Origin: Acinetobacter populi
Lineage (GTDB): Bacteria > Pseudomonadota > Gammaproteobacteria > Pseudomonadales > Moraxellaceae
Assembly: GCF_002174125.1 (NCBI RefSeq)
Contig: NZ_NEXX01000007.1
Coordinates: forward strand, 62,001 to 126,000
Direction: 5' to 3'
DNA: 64,000 nucleotides
This document shows, in pieces, positions 19,499-29,032 of the stretch. Position 1 is the first letter of the stretch. Each line of letters opens with the position of its first letter. Under the pieces are notes generated by a model, which saw only the letters and a list, made by a program, of their open reading frames with translations, was not told the DNA's origin and did not search any database. A program made the position numbers and the translations under genes.

Positions 19499-20692
19499 TT
19501 ATTTTAAAATCGACTCAAAAGCTTTTAGACGTTTATAAATCGACAATAATTCAATAATGGTTTTCCATGAACTAATCAGATATTGAAATGATTCACGGAC
19601 CTTATCAAAGACACCACCAATCTGGTTAATCAAGCCTAAGGTCATTTTTCCGGAGGCAATCGCAGGAAACAACACCACCAGACTATATAAAATATCCAGT
19701 TGGCGATACCACGTTGCGACCAAATTAAAATAAGCATAATGAAAATAAAGGCGGAAATAGTTTTTGCGGATTTTGGAAAATAATTCCTTTAAGGTCGCAG
19801 GCTGCGCACGTTCTTCATGATCTTCACCATAGACCAATTCCTTACGGTAAGCCGCTTCGACTTTTTGGTTATTAAATTCCAGTCCGGGTAACTTAATCCC
19901 GACCACCATTAACAGGACCGTACCGAAAATTGCCCAGACAATCGCAGCCCAGACCAATGAATGCTCAACAGCACCAAAGATCGGTAATTCCGGTACATGT
20001 TTGGACAATTGAAATAAAATTGGCAGGAAAGCAATCAGAATCATCACCGCTTTGACCAGTTCGACCCCCAGATCTTCCATAATGGTGGCAAAGCGCATGG
20101 TATCTTCCTGTACCCGTTGCGATGCCCCTTCCACATGACGTAGTTGATCCCAATACTCGGTATAGTATTCATTCATTGCAGTACGCCAGCGAAAAATATA
20201 ATGACTGACAAAAAATGAATTGATCACCGCCAATGTGACAGCAACCATGGCAATATACAGAAAGGTTAAGGTTTCACGATATAAATCTTCAATATTACCG
20301 CCCCCTTCAGAGAGCATCTTCTGGATTAAATCCCAAAACGGCACATACCAAGCATTGACCGCAACACTGACCTGAACGCCAAACCAGATATTAAAAAGGA
20401 TAAAGGCAGAACCCCAGATCGACCATTTTTGCCATTTGTTATCGGAAAAAAACCGCCAAAACCCGGCAAAAAGTGCTGTCGCCAGCAAAAACCACAGATA
20501 AAACCACAGGGAAGATGCCGTCCAGAATCGGCTTACGCCAACAGGTGATTCAATCTCTGCATAGCCTTTGGGAAAACCTAAATACTCTCCCCATGCATGA
20601 CCACCGCTATGCCATAAAATCAAATTAAAAATCATCCAAACAAGGACACTGATAAAAAACAAACGTGGGGAGGGAAAAAATGATTTAAACAT
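19499..20692 (-). CDS. sbmA: SbmA/BacA-family peptide transporter
   Basis: The 397-residue inner-membrane protein matches SbmA (E. coli 406). It has seven to eight hydrophobic segments, the N-terminal [16 protein letters not shown], a central [20 protein letters not shown] and the C-terminal [20 protein letters not shown]. SbmA imports peptides and peptide-like antibiotics (microcins, proline-rich antimicrobial peptides) using the proton gradient; it lacks the ATPase domain of BacA-related ABC proteins. It is monocistronic, with a terminator just after the stop. Confidence 0.92.
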   Translation of the reverse strand: MFKSFFPSPRLFFISVLVWMIFNLILWHSGGHAWGEYLGFPKGYAEIESPVGVSRFWTASSLWFYLWFLLATALFAGFWRFFSDNKWQKWSIWGSAFILFNIWFGVQVSVAVNAWYVPFWDLIQKMLSEGGGNIEDLYRETLTFLYIAMVAVTLAVINSFFVSHYIFRWRTAMNEYYTEYWDQLRHVEGASQRVQEDTMRFATIMEDLGVELVKAVMILIAFLPILFQLSKHVPELPIFGAVEHSLVWAAIVWAIFGTVLLMVVGIKLPGLEFNNQKVEAAYRKELVYGEDHEERAQPATLKELFSKIRKNYFRLYFHYAYFNLVATWYRQLDILYSLVVLFPAIASGKMTLGLINQIGGVFDKVRESFQYLISSWKTIIELLSIYKRLKAFESILK

Positions 20693-20842
20693 AGATGGCT
20701 AATAATCCCTTGATTTATATATCGGACATTGGCTGTTGCATATCAGCACTGTAAGATAATCTTATGGATTTTGGAATCCAACAAAATACAATTTTTTAAA
20801 GATTTTTTGGTGATGTACATAGAAAATATCGTCATAAGAAAT

Positions 20843-21385
20843 TTATAATCCATCAGGCAATTTGGACTTCATCATTTCCCGACGATCAATTCTTTCGCCA
20901 TCAACAATAAATGTGCCATCACCAACGGCGTGACAAGTGCGTTGCTCAAGACGTGAATGATCATAATAGGCAGCCAGTCCTTCCAGCACAATAATATGAT
21001 AACGCTCGATCATATCCACTACTTTACATTCGATATTGGCCACACATTCCTTAATTAAAGGCGCCTGTATATATTTGGCTGGTTTTTTGCTAAAACCAAA
21101 TTTTTCAAATTTATTGGTATCTGCCCCAGAGCATGTTCCCACGCCAATCACGCGATCCAGTAAATCGACCGTTGGAATGGCAAGTGTACATTCCCGATTT
21201 TTACTTAATGCAGCATAAGAATAATTCCATTCGCCTGTGCTAATCGCAAAAGATGCAGGAAAATCCAAAACCATACTCCAGGTTAAAGTCATGATATTGC
21301 TTTTTTCCCCATCCTGTGTAGTGAGTAAAATCACAGGGCCGGACTCTAATAAAGTAAAGGCTCTCGTCAGCGCTAATTGATCCAT
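20843..21385 (-). CDS. Flavin reductase family protein (FMN-binding split barrel)
   Basis: The 180-residue protein shows the flavin reductase-like fold: VILLTTQDGEKSNIMTLTW, then FAISTGEWNYSYAALSKN and ECTLAIPTVDLLDRVIGVG. Such proteins bind FMN and reduce free flavin for partner oxygenases or act on small substrates. No oxygenase gene is adjacent, so the partner is unknown. The ATG at 21385 has GGAG 7 bases upstream and is preferred to a start at 21442. Confidence 0.85.
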   Translation of the reverse strand: MDQLALTRAFTLLESGPVILLTTQDGEKSNIMTLTWSMVLDFPASFAISTGEWNYSYAALSKNRECTLAIPTVDLLDRVIGVGTCSGADTNKFEKFGFSKKPAKYIQAPLIKECVANIECKVVDMIERYHIIVLEGLAAYYDHSRLEQRTCHAVGDGTFIVDGERIDRREMMKSKLPDGL

Positions 21386-21538
21386 GCTTTTCTCCACTAC
21401 GCCAGAATGCTTGATTTGAATGATACATGGTGCGAGGCTCAAGTCATGCGATCATCATTCAAATGCTCGGGGTAAAATATTCAAGCATGATCTCCCGTGT
21501 TATGTACGCTGAAAATGTATAAATCATGTCATTGTTTC

Positions 21539-22486
21539 TTAAACAGCCGCCGCCTGATAAGAAGTTAATTCGGTCTGAATCCAGTCAATAAATTTTTGTA
21601 TTAGCGCAGAAGAATCCTGACTGGAATGAACCAAATAGTAAGAACGACGACCTTCCAATTTTTTAGGAGAAACGATCACCAGTTCTTTTTTTAATAATTC
21701 TTTTTCAATCAGCATTTGCGGGATAAGTGCCATCCCCATGCCATGACTTGCCGCAACGGCCAGCATGGTAAACAATTCATGTCGCTGTCCATCATAAGGT
21801 CGGGCATGCACAATATGATGCGTTTGAAACCATTCCTGCCAAATGGTAGGACGAGTCGTTTGCTGCAAAAGCGGCAATTGAATGAGTTGATCGGCACTTA
21901 AATCATAACTGTATTCATTGATTTTTTTTGCCTGTGGAAAATTCTTATCAATCAAATAAGGCGCGCAAACTGCCACAACATCTTCTTTCAATAAATGATG
22001 GGCGGTGGTTCCCGGCCAGTGCTCAATTTGTTGTTGTGTACCAGTATATATTGCTGCATCAAAAATATTTTCATTAAACAAAAAAGGTTTGGTACTGGTT
22101 TCCAAATGAATGGTGATTTCCGGATAAATAGCATTAAAACGATGTAATTTAGGCAGTAACCATCGTGTTGCAAAAGTCGGTACAACGCCGAGTTTGAGTG
22201 TTCCGCCCAGCCCTTTATGCGACATCATGTCCAGTGTGTTTTGTTCCAGTGCCAGTAATGGTGCTTTGATATTCTTATAATATTGTTCTCCGGCTGGGGT
22301 CAGCTCTACACCATGCCGTGTACGGGTAAATAATTCAACCTGTAAAAACTGTTCCAGTTGTTGAATCTGTCTGGAAACCGCACTCTGGGTAATACAAAGT
22401 TCCTGTGAAGCATAAGTATAGCTGGCATGTTTTGCAGCCGATTCAAAGCACAGCAGACTTTGCAGCGAGGGGATTTTGCGACGCAT
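21539..22486 (-). CDS. LysR-family regulator (GcvA-like), likely regulator of gcdH
   Basis: A 315-residue LysR protein of the GcvA subgroup. The winged-helix domain is in SLLCFESAAKHASYTYASQE and LCITQSAVSRQIQQLEQFL, followed by VELFTRTRHGVELTPAGE. The ligand domain contains LGVVPTFATRWLLPKLHRF. The gene is divergent from gcdH with a 249-base intergenic region that holds two identical T-N11-A boxes. In Pseudomonas a LysR protein (GcdR) beside gcdHG controls glutarate use, so the same role is inferred here. The first box lies 25 bases before its own start, consistent with autoregulation. Confidence 0.9.
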   Translation of the reverse strand: MRRKIPSLQSLLCFESAAKHASYTYASQELCITQSAVSRQIQQLEQFLQVELFTRTRHGVELTPAGEQYYKNIKAPLLALEQNTLDMMSHKGLGGTLKLGVVPTFATRWLLPKLHRFNAIYPEITIHLETSTKPFLFNENIFDAAIYTGTQQQIEHWPGTTAHHLLKEDVVAVCAPYLIDKNFPQAKKINEYSYDLSADQLIQLPLLQQTTRPTIWQEWFQTHHIVHARPYDGQRHELFTMLAVAASHGMGMALIPQMLIEKELLKKELVIVSPKKLEGRRSYYLVHSSQDSSALIQKFIDWIQTELTSYQAAAV

Positions 22487-22510
22487 CGATAAATTCCTTT
22501 TATCCGGCCT

Positions 22511-22533
22511 AGATATGACATCATCACATATCT
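22511..22533. promoter_or_regulatory. LysR box 1, AGATAT-N11-ATATCT
   Basis: A perfect inverted repeat of T-N11-A form, 25 bases upstream of the LysR start. It is the same sequence and spacing as box 2 and is likely the autoregulatory site. Confidence 0.7.
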
Positions 22534-22625
22534 CTCGCTTATCCTAAGCGATTTCTCTGGTTAGTCTCCATATTTTTAACCAATCAATAGCAAATAATGC
22601 AATTCATAACACTGATCCGCAATTC

Positions 22626-22648
22626 AGATATGAGATATTGGTATATCT
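22626..22648. promoter_or_regulatory. LysR box 2, AGATAT-N11-ATATCT
   Basis: A perfect inverted repeat identical in arms and spacing to box 1, with the dyad extended by C/G (CAGATAT...ATATCTG). Its centre is about 64 bases upstream of the gcdH start point predicted from the downstream -35/-10, the classic LysR activation position. Confidence 0.72.
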
Positions 22649-22665
22649 GCATGCAAATTTATCGT

Positions 22666-22694
22666 TTGAAAGTGTGTTCTGATCTTCGTAGCAT
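22666..22694 (+). promoter_or_regulatory. Predicted gcdH promoter
   Basis: TTGAAA, a 17-base spacer and TAGCAT, giving a start near 22701, 35 bases before the gcdH ATG. The weak -10 fits an activator-dependent promoter. LysR box 2 ends 17 bases upstream of the -35. Confidence 0.55.
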
Positions 22695-22735
22695 CATCTT
22701 ACAACGATACAAGATCATTTTTTGCAGAGGACGCA

Positions 22736-23959
22736 ATGAATCAAATGACTCAGCCCAAACATGGCAACAAAGTTCAATTCGACTGGCAGGATCCGTTCTT
22801 ACTGGAACAACAACTTAGTGAAGAAGAGCGCATGATTAAAGACACAGCATATAGCTATTGTCAGGATAAACTCATGCCTCGCGTTCTTGAACAATTCCGT
22901 TACGAAAAAACTGATCCAAGTATCTTTCGCGAAATGGGTGAACTGGGGTTATTAGGTCCGACCATTCCGGCACAATATGGTGGTTCAGAATTAAATTATG
23001 TCAGCTATGGTTTGATTGCCCGTGAAATTGAACGGGTTGATTCCGGTTATCGCTCGATGGCCAGCGTACAAAGTTCTCTGGTCATGGTCCCCATCCATGA
23101 ATTTGGTACGGAAGAACAAAAACAAAAGTATTTACCCAAACTTGCCACAGGCGAATACATTGGCTGCTTTGGTTTAACCGAACCGGATCATGGTTCTGAT
23201 CCCGGCAGTATGATCACCCGGGCGAAAAAAGTCGATGGTGGTTACCGTCTGAGCGGGGCCAAAATGTGGATTACCAACAGTCCGATTGCCGATGTATTTG
23301 TGGTATGGGCCAAGGAAGTTTCCGCAGAAGGCAATGTCGGACAAATTCGCGGCTTTATTCTGGAAAAAGGCTGGCAAGGGCTTTCTGCTCCAGCAATTCA
23401 TGGCAAAGTCGGATTACGGGCTTCCATTACTGGTGAGATTGTAATGGATAATGTTTTTGTCCCGGAAGAAAATGCCTTTCCAGAAGTACGTGGTTTAAAA
23501 GGGCCATTTACCTGTCTAAACAGTGCCCGTTATGGCATTGCCTGGGGTGCAATGGGTGCCGCAGAATTTTGCTGGCACACTGCCCGTCAATATACACTGG
23601 ATCGCAAGCAATTTGATCGACCCTTGGCAGCAAATCAATTGATTCAGAAAAAGCTTGCCGATATGCAAACAGAAATTGCTCTGGGTTTACAGGCAGCTTT
23701 GCGTTTTGGCCGCATGAAAGATGAAGGAATCGCTGCGGTAGAAGGAACCTCCCTGATCAAACGTAACAACTGTGGTAAGGCATTGGATATTGCCCGACTG
23801 GCACGTGACATGATGGGTGGCAACGGTATTAGCGATGAATTTGGTGTCGCACGTCATCTGGTCAATCTTGAAGTGGTCAATACCTACGAAGGAACACATG
23901 ATGTACACGCTCTGATCTTAGGTCGTGCACAAACCGGCATTGCTGCCTTCGCAAATTAA
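22736..23959 (+). CDS. gcdH: Glutaryl-CoA dehydrogenase
   Basis: The 407-residue flavoenzyme oxidises and decarboxylates glutaryl-CoA to crotonyl-CoA in lysine/glutarate breakdown. The acyl-CoA dehydrogenase signature appears as [16 protein letters not shown]. The catalytic glutamate is in [20 protein letters not shown], which is characteristic of GcdH rather than fatty acyl-CoA dehydrogenases. The substrate-carboxylate-binding region near [12 protein letters not shown] also fits. AGAGGA precedes the ATG. It is followed by a transporter and a CoA-transferase on the same strand, completing glutarate to crotonyl-CoA. Confidence 0.94.
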   Translation: MNQMTQPKHGNKVQFDWQDPFLLEQQLSEEERMIKDTAYSYCQDKLMPRVLEQFRYEKTDPSIFREMGELGLLGPTIPAQYGGSELNYVSYGLIAREIERVDSGYRSMASVQSSLVMVPIHEFGTEEQKQKYLPKLATGEYIGCFGLTEPDHGSDPGSMITRAKKVDGGYRLSGAKMWITNSPIADVFVVWAKEVSAEGNVGQIRGFILEKGWQGLSAPAIHGKVGLRASITGEIVMDNVFVPEENAFPEVRGLKGPFTCLNSARYGIAWGAMGAAEFCWHTARQYTLDRKQFDRPLAANQLIQKKLADMQTEIALGLQAALRFGRMKDEGIAAVEGTSLIKRNNCGKALDIARLARDMMGGNGISDEFGVARHLVNLEVVNTYEGTHDVHALILGRAQTGIAAFAN

Positions 23960-23979
23960 TTTCTTATTCTTTCATGCCT

Positions 23980-24003
23980 AAAGTGCTCTACCAAGAGCGC
24001 TTT
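23980..24003 (+). terminator. Hairpin after gcdH
   Basis: AAAGTGCTCT and AGAGCGCTTT pair over 10 bases with one G-U pair and a 4-base loop. The second arm is then followed by a direct copy of AGAGCGCT. There is no T tract, so it may be a weak terminator or an RNA-stabilising hairpin between gcdH and the transporter gene. Confidence 0.4.
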
Positions 24004-24185
24004 AAGAGCGCTATGTCTTTAAAACAGTGAAATACACATCAAGGAATCATCGTAAATTTATTTTAACAGCGACTTTTCACCCTACTTTCCTGAGTAAAAC
24101 AGCAAAACCATATCCAAGTATATTAAGAAGATACTCAGGCAAAAAAATTTGCGATGACTCATTTTAGGATTAAATGAGGTAAAAA

Positions 24186-25508
24186 ATGAACAATGAAGTT
24201 CCAGTAGCAGCAGAGATCAGCAAATATCCTCTCCCCGCCAATGTCGGGACTTTTGAGAGAATCGGTGTAAATACATGGAAATGGGCACTTTTATTTGCCT
24301 ATTTCGCCATGGTAGTCGATGGTGTAGACATCATGCTGTTATCGTACAGCCTGACCAGTTTAAAAACCGAATTCGGTTTATCCACTTTTCAAGCGGGTGC
24401 TCTAGGCAGTGCATCTTTAGCCGGCATGGGAATTGGGGGTATTCTGGGTGGATGGGCATGTGATAAGTTCGGCCGAGTACGCACCATTGCCAGTTCGGTT
24501 ACCTTCTTTTCAATTGCTACCTGTATTCTCGGTTTTACCCAGAGTTTTGAGCAGTTTATGGCGCTACGCTTTATTGGCGCATTAGGAATTGGCGCCCTAT
24601 ATATGGCATGTAATACCCTGATGGCAGAATACGTTCCCACCAAATATCGCACCACGGTTTTAGGTACCTTACAAACTGGACAGACCGTGGGCTATATTGT
24701 TGCCACGCTTTTAGCCGGAGCGATTATTCCGGATCATGGCTGGCGTGTATTATTTTTTATTACCGTCATTCCAGCTTTTATTAATATTTTTCTGCAACGT
24801 TTTGTGCCTGAGCCCAAATCATGGCAACTCACCAAAATCAAAGCAGCGCAAGGCACACCAGCAGTTGAGACGAGCAAAGTCAAAGAAACGCCTCGTAAAA
24901 GTAAGAGTATTTACAAACAGATTTTTATCAATTTCAAACATCGCAAAATGTTCTTATTGTGGATGACCACTGCATTTTTCCTGCAATTTGGTTATTACGG
25001 TATTAATAACTGGATGCCAAGTTATCTGGAAACCGAAGTGCATATGAACTTTAAAAATCTAACCAGTTATATGGTCGGCTCGTACACTGCGATGATTCTG
25101 GGCAAAATAATTGCAGGCTATCTTGCAGATAAATTTAATCGTCGTGCGGTATTTGTGTTTGGTACCATTGCCAGTGCCATATTCTTACCAATCATCATTT
25201 TCTTTAATACGCCTGACAATATTCTATATTTACTGATTACTTTTGGTTTTCTCTACGGTATTCCTTATGGCGTAAATGCCACCTATATGGCGGAATCATT
25301 CTCTACCGATGTGCGTGGTACAGCCATTGGCGGTGCCTATAATATTGGTCGTGTCGGTGCGGCAATTGCACCTGCAACCATTGGTTTCCTTGCTTCCGGC
25401 GGCACTTTCACCATGGCGTTTATTGTTATGGGTGCGGCTTATTTTATTGCCGGTGTTTTACCCGGACTATTTATCAAAGATCGTCAATACGATCCACAAC
25501 ATTCATAA
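24186..25508 (+). CDS. MFS transporter of the aromatic acid:H+ symporter type, probable glutarate carrier
   Basis: The 440-residue protein has 12 predicted membrane segments. The MFS loop motif appears as GGWACDKFGRVRT after TM2, and the AAHS-type charged pair is in FAYFAMVVDGVDIMLLSYSL. A central cytoplasmic loop (about 215-240) is lysine-rich. GAGG lies just before the ATG. It sits between gcdH and the CoA-transferase. Glutarate or a related dicarboxylate is therefore the likely substrate, although the subfamily is better known for benzoate-type acids. Confidence 0.85.
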   Translation: MNNEVPVAAEISKYPLPANVGTFERIGVNTWKWALLFAYFAMVVDGVDIMLLSYSLTSLKTEFGLSTFQAGALGSASLAGMGIGGILGGWACDKFGRVRTIASSVTFFSIATCILGFTQSFEQFMALRFIGALGIGALYMACNTLMAEYVPTKYRTTVLGTLQTGQTVGYIVATLLAGAIIPDHGWRVLFFITVIPAFINIFLQRFVPEPKSWQLTKIKAAQGTPAVETSKVKETPRKSKSIYKQIFINFKHRKMFLLWMTTAFFLQFGYYGINNWMPSYLETEVHMNFKNLTSYMVGSYTAMILGKIIAGYLADKFNRRAVFVFGTIASAIFLPIIIFFNTPDNILYLLITFGFLYGIPYGVNATYMAESFSTDVRGTAIGGAYNIGRVGAAIAPATIGFLASGGTFTMAFIVMGAAYFIAGVLPGLFIKDRQYDPQHS

Positions 25509-25568
25509 CTCACCTTGTCAGGAAGGTCTTGCTTTACCTTCCTGCAAATCTGATTAAAGGAAAATATT

Positions 25569-26810
25569 ATGGGTGCATTACAGGGAATTCGTGTACTGGA
25601 TTTGAGTCGGGTATTAGCCGGTCCATGGTGTGGGCAAGTCTTGGCCGATCTAGGTGCAGAAGTCATCAAAATTGAACGCCCACATTTGGGCGATGACACC
25701 CGTATGTGGGGACCACCATGGATGAAAGATGATAAGGGACAATCCACACGGGAATCCGGTTATTATCAATGTGCAAATCGCAATAAATATTCGGTCGCCA
25801 TTGATATTACCAGCCCCGAAGGACAGGCACTGATTCATGCCATGGTAAAAACCGCAGATGTGGTGATTGAAAATTATAAGGCAGGCTCATTAAAAAAATA
25901 TGCGCTGGATTATGAAACCCTTCAAATGCTCAATCCCGGATTGGTTTATTGCTCCATTACAGGTTTTGGTCAAACAGGCCCACGCGCAGAACAGCCCGGC
26001 TATGATTTTATCATTCAAGGCATGTCCGGATTAATGAGTATTACAGGTGAATCTGATGATTTACCTGGTGGCGGTGCCCAGAAAGTTGGCGTGGCCGTAG
26101 TCGATATCCAGACCGGTTTATATGCCACCATTGCCATTCAAGCGGCCTTACTTGCTAGACAACATACCCAGCGCGGACAATATATTGATTTGTCACTACT
26201 CGACGTACAGGTTGCTGCGCTAGCCAATCAGGGAATGAATTATCTTAGTTCCGGCATTGCACCCAAACGCATGGGGAATCATCACCCGAATATTGTTCCT
26301 TATCAAACCTTTAAAGCCAAAGACAAAGAATTTATTCTGGCCTGCGGCAATGATAAACAGTTCAGGGACTTATGTATTGCCATTGGCAAACCGGAACTTC
26401 TTGAAAGCGAAAAATATTTGCGTAATCAGGATCGGGTAAAATATCGTGATGAATTGGTTACTTTACTGACAGATTACTTTCTGACTAAAAATGCACAGGA
26501 CTGGGTAGATGTCATTGATGCAGTAAAAGTGCCGGTAGGCATCATTAACTCAATTGCCGATGCCTTACAAGAACCACAAATTCAGGCTAGAAATTTAGTA
26601 GTTGATCTGCCCCATCGCTTAAACCAGCAATTTAAAGTCATCGGCTCTCCCCTCAAATTATCAGATACGCCGGTGGAATATCATCATGCGCCTCCTCAAT
26701 TAGGCGAGCATACCCAACAGATATTATCGCGCTTTAAATCAGCAGAGGAACTTGCCCGATTAAAACAGCAGGGTGTGATTGATGGCAAAATTGCCTGGCA
26801 TTTTGAATAG
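25569..26810 (+). CDS. CaiB/BaiF (class III) CoA-transferase, probable succinyl-CoA:glutarate CoA-transferase
   Basis: The 413-residue protein is a family III CoA-transferase. The N-terminal GIRVLDLSRVLAGPWCGQVL and LGAEVIKIERPHLGDDTR are the CoA-binding hallmarks, and the catalytic aspartate is in YIDLSLLDVQVAALANQ. SITGFGQTGPRAEQPGYDF is also typical. With gcdH and the transporter it would activate imported glutarate to glutaryl-CoA; Pseudomonas has the equivalent gene (gcdG) beside gcdH. AAAGG precedes the ATG. Confidence 0.88.
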   Translation: MGALQGIRVLDLSRVLAGPWCGQVLADLGAEVIKIERPHLGDDTRMWGPPWMKDDKGQSTRESGYYQCANRNKYSVAIDITSPEGQALIHAMVKTADVVIENYKAGSLKKYALDYETLQMLNPGLVYCSITGFGQTGPRAEQPGYDFIIQGMSGLMSITGESDDLPGGGAQKVGVAVVDIQTGLYATIAIQAALLARQHTQRGQYIDLSLLDVQVAALANQGMNYLSSGIAPKRMGNHHPNIVPYQTFKAKDKEFILACGNDKQFRDLCIAIGKPELLESEKYLRNQDRVKYRDELVTLLTDYFLTKNAQDWVDVIDAVKVPVGIINSIADALQEPQIQARNLVVDLPHRLNQQFKVIGSPLKLSDTPVEYHHAPPQLGEHTQQILSRFKSAEELARLKQQGVIDGKIAWHFE

Positions 26811-26836
26811 CAAGAAAATTGAATAGTAGAAAAATA

Positions 26837-26864
26837 GACCGAATCAATTAAGGCTGATACGGTC
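26837..26864 (-). terminator. Terminator between convergent glutarate genes and hydrolase
   Basis: GACCGAATCA and TGATACGGTC pair with one mismatch around an 8-base loop. A T-rich run follows on the minus strand, so it best ends the hydrolase transcript, and it may act on both strands. Confidence 0.65.
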
Positions 26865-26880
26865 TTATCAAAGCAATCTA

Positions 26881-27678
26881 TTATTCAGCTTGAATTAAAC
26901 TTTTAATTTTTTCTACAGTCTGCAATGGATATTCCAGCGGGAACATATGTCCACCCGGCACTACGGTATAGGGAATTCCCAACTTCTTTTGCGCCTGTTG
27001 TGGAAATTTTTTCTTTAAGAACAAACTTTCCTGCCCGACCAGCAAATGCACAGGAACTTTTGGTTTAGGCTGTGGTAACCACCACAAAGACGGATTTTTT
27101 CTAAAGATTTCTACCTCAACAGCTTTGGGAATCGTCAGTGTTACCCCACCCTGTTGTACATCTTCCATTAAGCCATAACGAATATAATCATCAAAACATT
27201 GTTGATCAAACCCTTTAAAAAATCCTCGTGTGCGTAACAAATTGGCTGCCTGTTCGCGACTGTCCCAATGATCACGACGTCGTGATGACAATCCTGCCGG
27301 GGTCATTTTATCCACCAGTTTTGGACTGAATAATTTTGCTACATGGAAAGCAAAAGAGGATTTCCCCATAATCAGCGGAGGATCCAGCATAATCACCTGC
27401 GAAATCAGATCAGGGCGTAAATTGGATGCCATAAAACTTAATAATGAACCCAATGAATGACCAACTGCAATAACCTGACGACCTTGTGCTTGTGTTTCAA
27501 TACTGTCAATGACCTGCTGAACCAGTAATTGCCATTGATCAGTGACCGGATAATGCGGATCAGTACCAATCAGCGGGACATAAATAATGTCAAACTCATC
27601 TGATAAGGCATCAAATAATTTTTGATAAGTTTGGGATGGGATTCCGTTGGCATGAGCAAAGTGAATTAATGGTTTCAT
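26881..27678 (-). CDS. Alpha/beta hydrolase
   Basis: The 265-residue protein has the alpha/beta hydrolase fold: oxyanion region HFAHANGIPSQTYQ, nucleophile elbow VIAVGHSLGSLLSFMAS (Ser in GHSLG) and a late catalytic His in VPGGHMFPLEYPLQ. The acid residue is probably the Asp in IMLDPPL or one further downstream. There is no signal peptide, so it is cytoplasmic. Substrate unknown; esterase or thioesterase activity is plausible. The gene stands alone between convergent gene sets. Confidence 0.85.
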   Translation of the reverse strand: MKPLIHFAHANGIPSQTYQKLFDALSDEFDIIYVPLIGTDPHYPVTDQWQLLVQQVIDSIETQAQGRQVIAVGHSLGSLLSFMASNLRPDLISQVIMLDPPLIMGKSSFAFHVAKLFSPKLVDKMTPAGLSSRRRDHWDSREQAANLLRTRGFFKGFDQQCFDDYIRYGLMEDVQQGGVTLTIPKAVEVEIFRKNPSLWWLPQPKPKVPVHLLVGQESLFLKKKFPQQAQKKLGIPYTVVPGGHMFPLEYPLQTVEKIKSLIQAE

Positions 27679-27716
27679 GGCGATTGTTCTTCATTTTGGG
27701 ACCTGATGAATATCTT

Positions 27717-27745
27717 CCTCTTGAACATATTCAACATTCAAGAGG
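27717..27745. repeat. Perfect inverted repeat upstream of the hydrolase gene
   Basis: CCTCTTGAA and TTCAAGAGG flank an 11-base centre. It lies 39 bases upstream of the hydrolase start and 71 bases after the sppA stop. No T tract follows on the minus strand, so an operator or mRNA hairpin is as likely as a terminator. Confidence 0.5.
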
Positions 27746-27815
27746 GGAAACTAGCCAGTTTTATACAGCAATTTTTATACAGATGGCATGATTAAACCAG
27801 CGATGAGCAAATAGG

Positions 27816-28844
27816 TTACTGCAAGTTTGGTTGCGATTGGGTTTCTACCTGTTGCGAAATGGACTGACCAATGCCTTGACCAATAGAGGTTCCCATTTTA
27901 CCAAGCAAAGACTCAAATGGGCTGCGCTGTATGGTGTAATCCACTTTCTTATCCACATTCAATTCACGGGCAAGTGTGGTGATATTGCCGGTTTTATCCG
28001 CCAGACCCAGTTTGATGGCCTGATCGCCAGTCCAGAACAAACCAGAGAAAATATCCGGTGTATCCGCTTTTAAACGATTACCACGCCCCGCTTTGACTGC
28101 GTCAATAAAGTGTTGATGCACATTGTCCAATAATGCCTGTACATGCGCTTTTTCAGCCGGATTGATCGGTTTGGTCATGCTCAGCAATGCCTTATGATCA
28201 CCGGAAGTCATGGTACGATCTTCAACGCCCAGTTTTTTAGCCAATTCAGAAAAACCATAATTGGGCATAATTACCCCGATCGAACCGACAATACTTGATG
28301 GATTAACATAGATTTCATCTGCGGCAGAGGCAATATAATATGCACCAGAAGCACCGGTATCACCAATCACAGCATAAACTTTTTTATCCGGATGCTGTTG
28401 TTTCTGATAGCGGATTTCTTGCCAGATTTCATCTGATTGTACTGGTGAACCACCGGGCGAATTAATATTTAAAACAACGGCCTTGCTATTGCTGGCCTCA
28501 AAAGCACGCTTTAATGCCTTGTTGGTGTCTTGACTGTTAACACTATTGGGTGCATTGGCAATAGTCCCTTCAATATCCACCACGGCAAGATGCGATTCGG
28601 AAACCATGGGACCACCATCAACCTGACGACTGACACTACAACTTTTGCCCATTAATACAATAATAAAAAGTAGATAAGCAAAAGAAAGTAATTTAAAAAA
28701 AATCCCCCATCGACGACTACGCCGCTGTTCTTCAACAGAAGCCAGTACAGCTTTTTCAAGGATTTTCCATTCTTGTCCGGTCGTTTGTTCGGATGTTGAT
28801 GGTTTTTGTTGTTCGACAGGTGGTTTTGGTGGCCATTCCGACAT
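27816..28844 (-). CDS. sppA: Signal peptide peptidase SppA, short form (S49)
   Basis: The 342-residue protein has one N-terminal membrane anchor (about 46-66, GIFFKLLSFAYLLFIIVLMG). The S49 protease domain shows VLNINSPGGSPVQSDEI, the nucleophile serine in GDTGASGAYYIASAADEIY and the base lysine in TSGDHKALLSMTKP. It cleaves leftover signal peptides in the membrane with the active site on the periplasmic face. It is the single-domain form that works as a multimer, unlike the double-length E. coli SppA. It is divergent from the acyltransferase gene. Confidence 0.92.
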   Translation of the reverse strand: MSEWPPKPPVEQQKPSTSEQTTGQEWKILEKAVLASVEEQRRSRRWGIFFKLLSFAYLLFIIVLMGKSCSVSRQVDGGPMVSESHLAVVDIEGTIANAPNSVNSQDTNKALKRAFEASNSKAVVLNINSPGGSPVQSDEIWQEIRYQKQQHPDKKVYAVIGDTGASGAYYIASAADEIYVNPSSIVGSIGVIMPNYGFSELAKKLGVEDRTMTSGDHKALLSMTKPINPAEKAHVQALLDNVHQHFIDAVKAGRGNRLKADTPDIFSGLFWTGDQAIKLGLADKTGNITTLARELNVDKKVDYTIQRSPFESLLGKMGTSIGQGIGQSISQQVETQSQPNLQ

Positions 28845-29032
28845 GAAATTTATCCCAATGATTAAAAGTAATGAAAGCGTGTTGAACGTCTTTTTTCAAA
28901 ATGAAGTCACAAGATTCAACAGGCCCTACTCTAACAGGTTGTCAAAAATCTTGCATAGATAATCACCCTATACTACGTAAATTTACTCAAATAAGTCTAT
29001 AATATACAAATATTGAGATTTTAATTTTTTTT

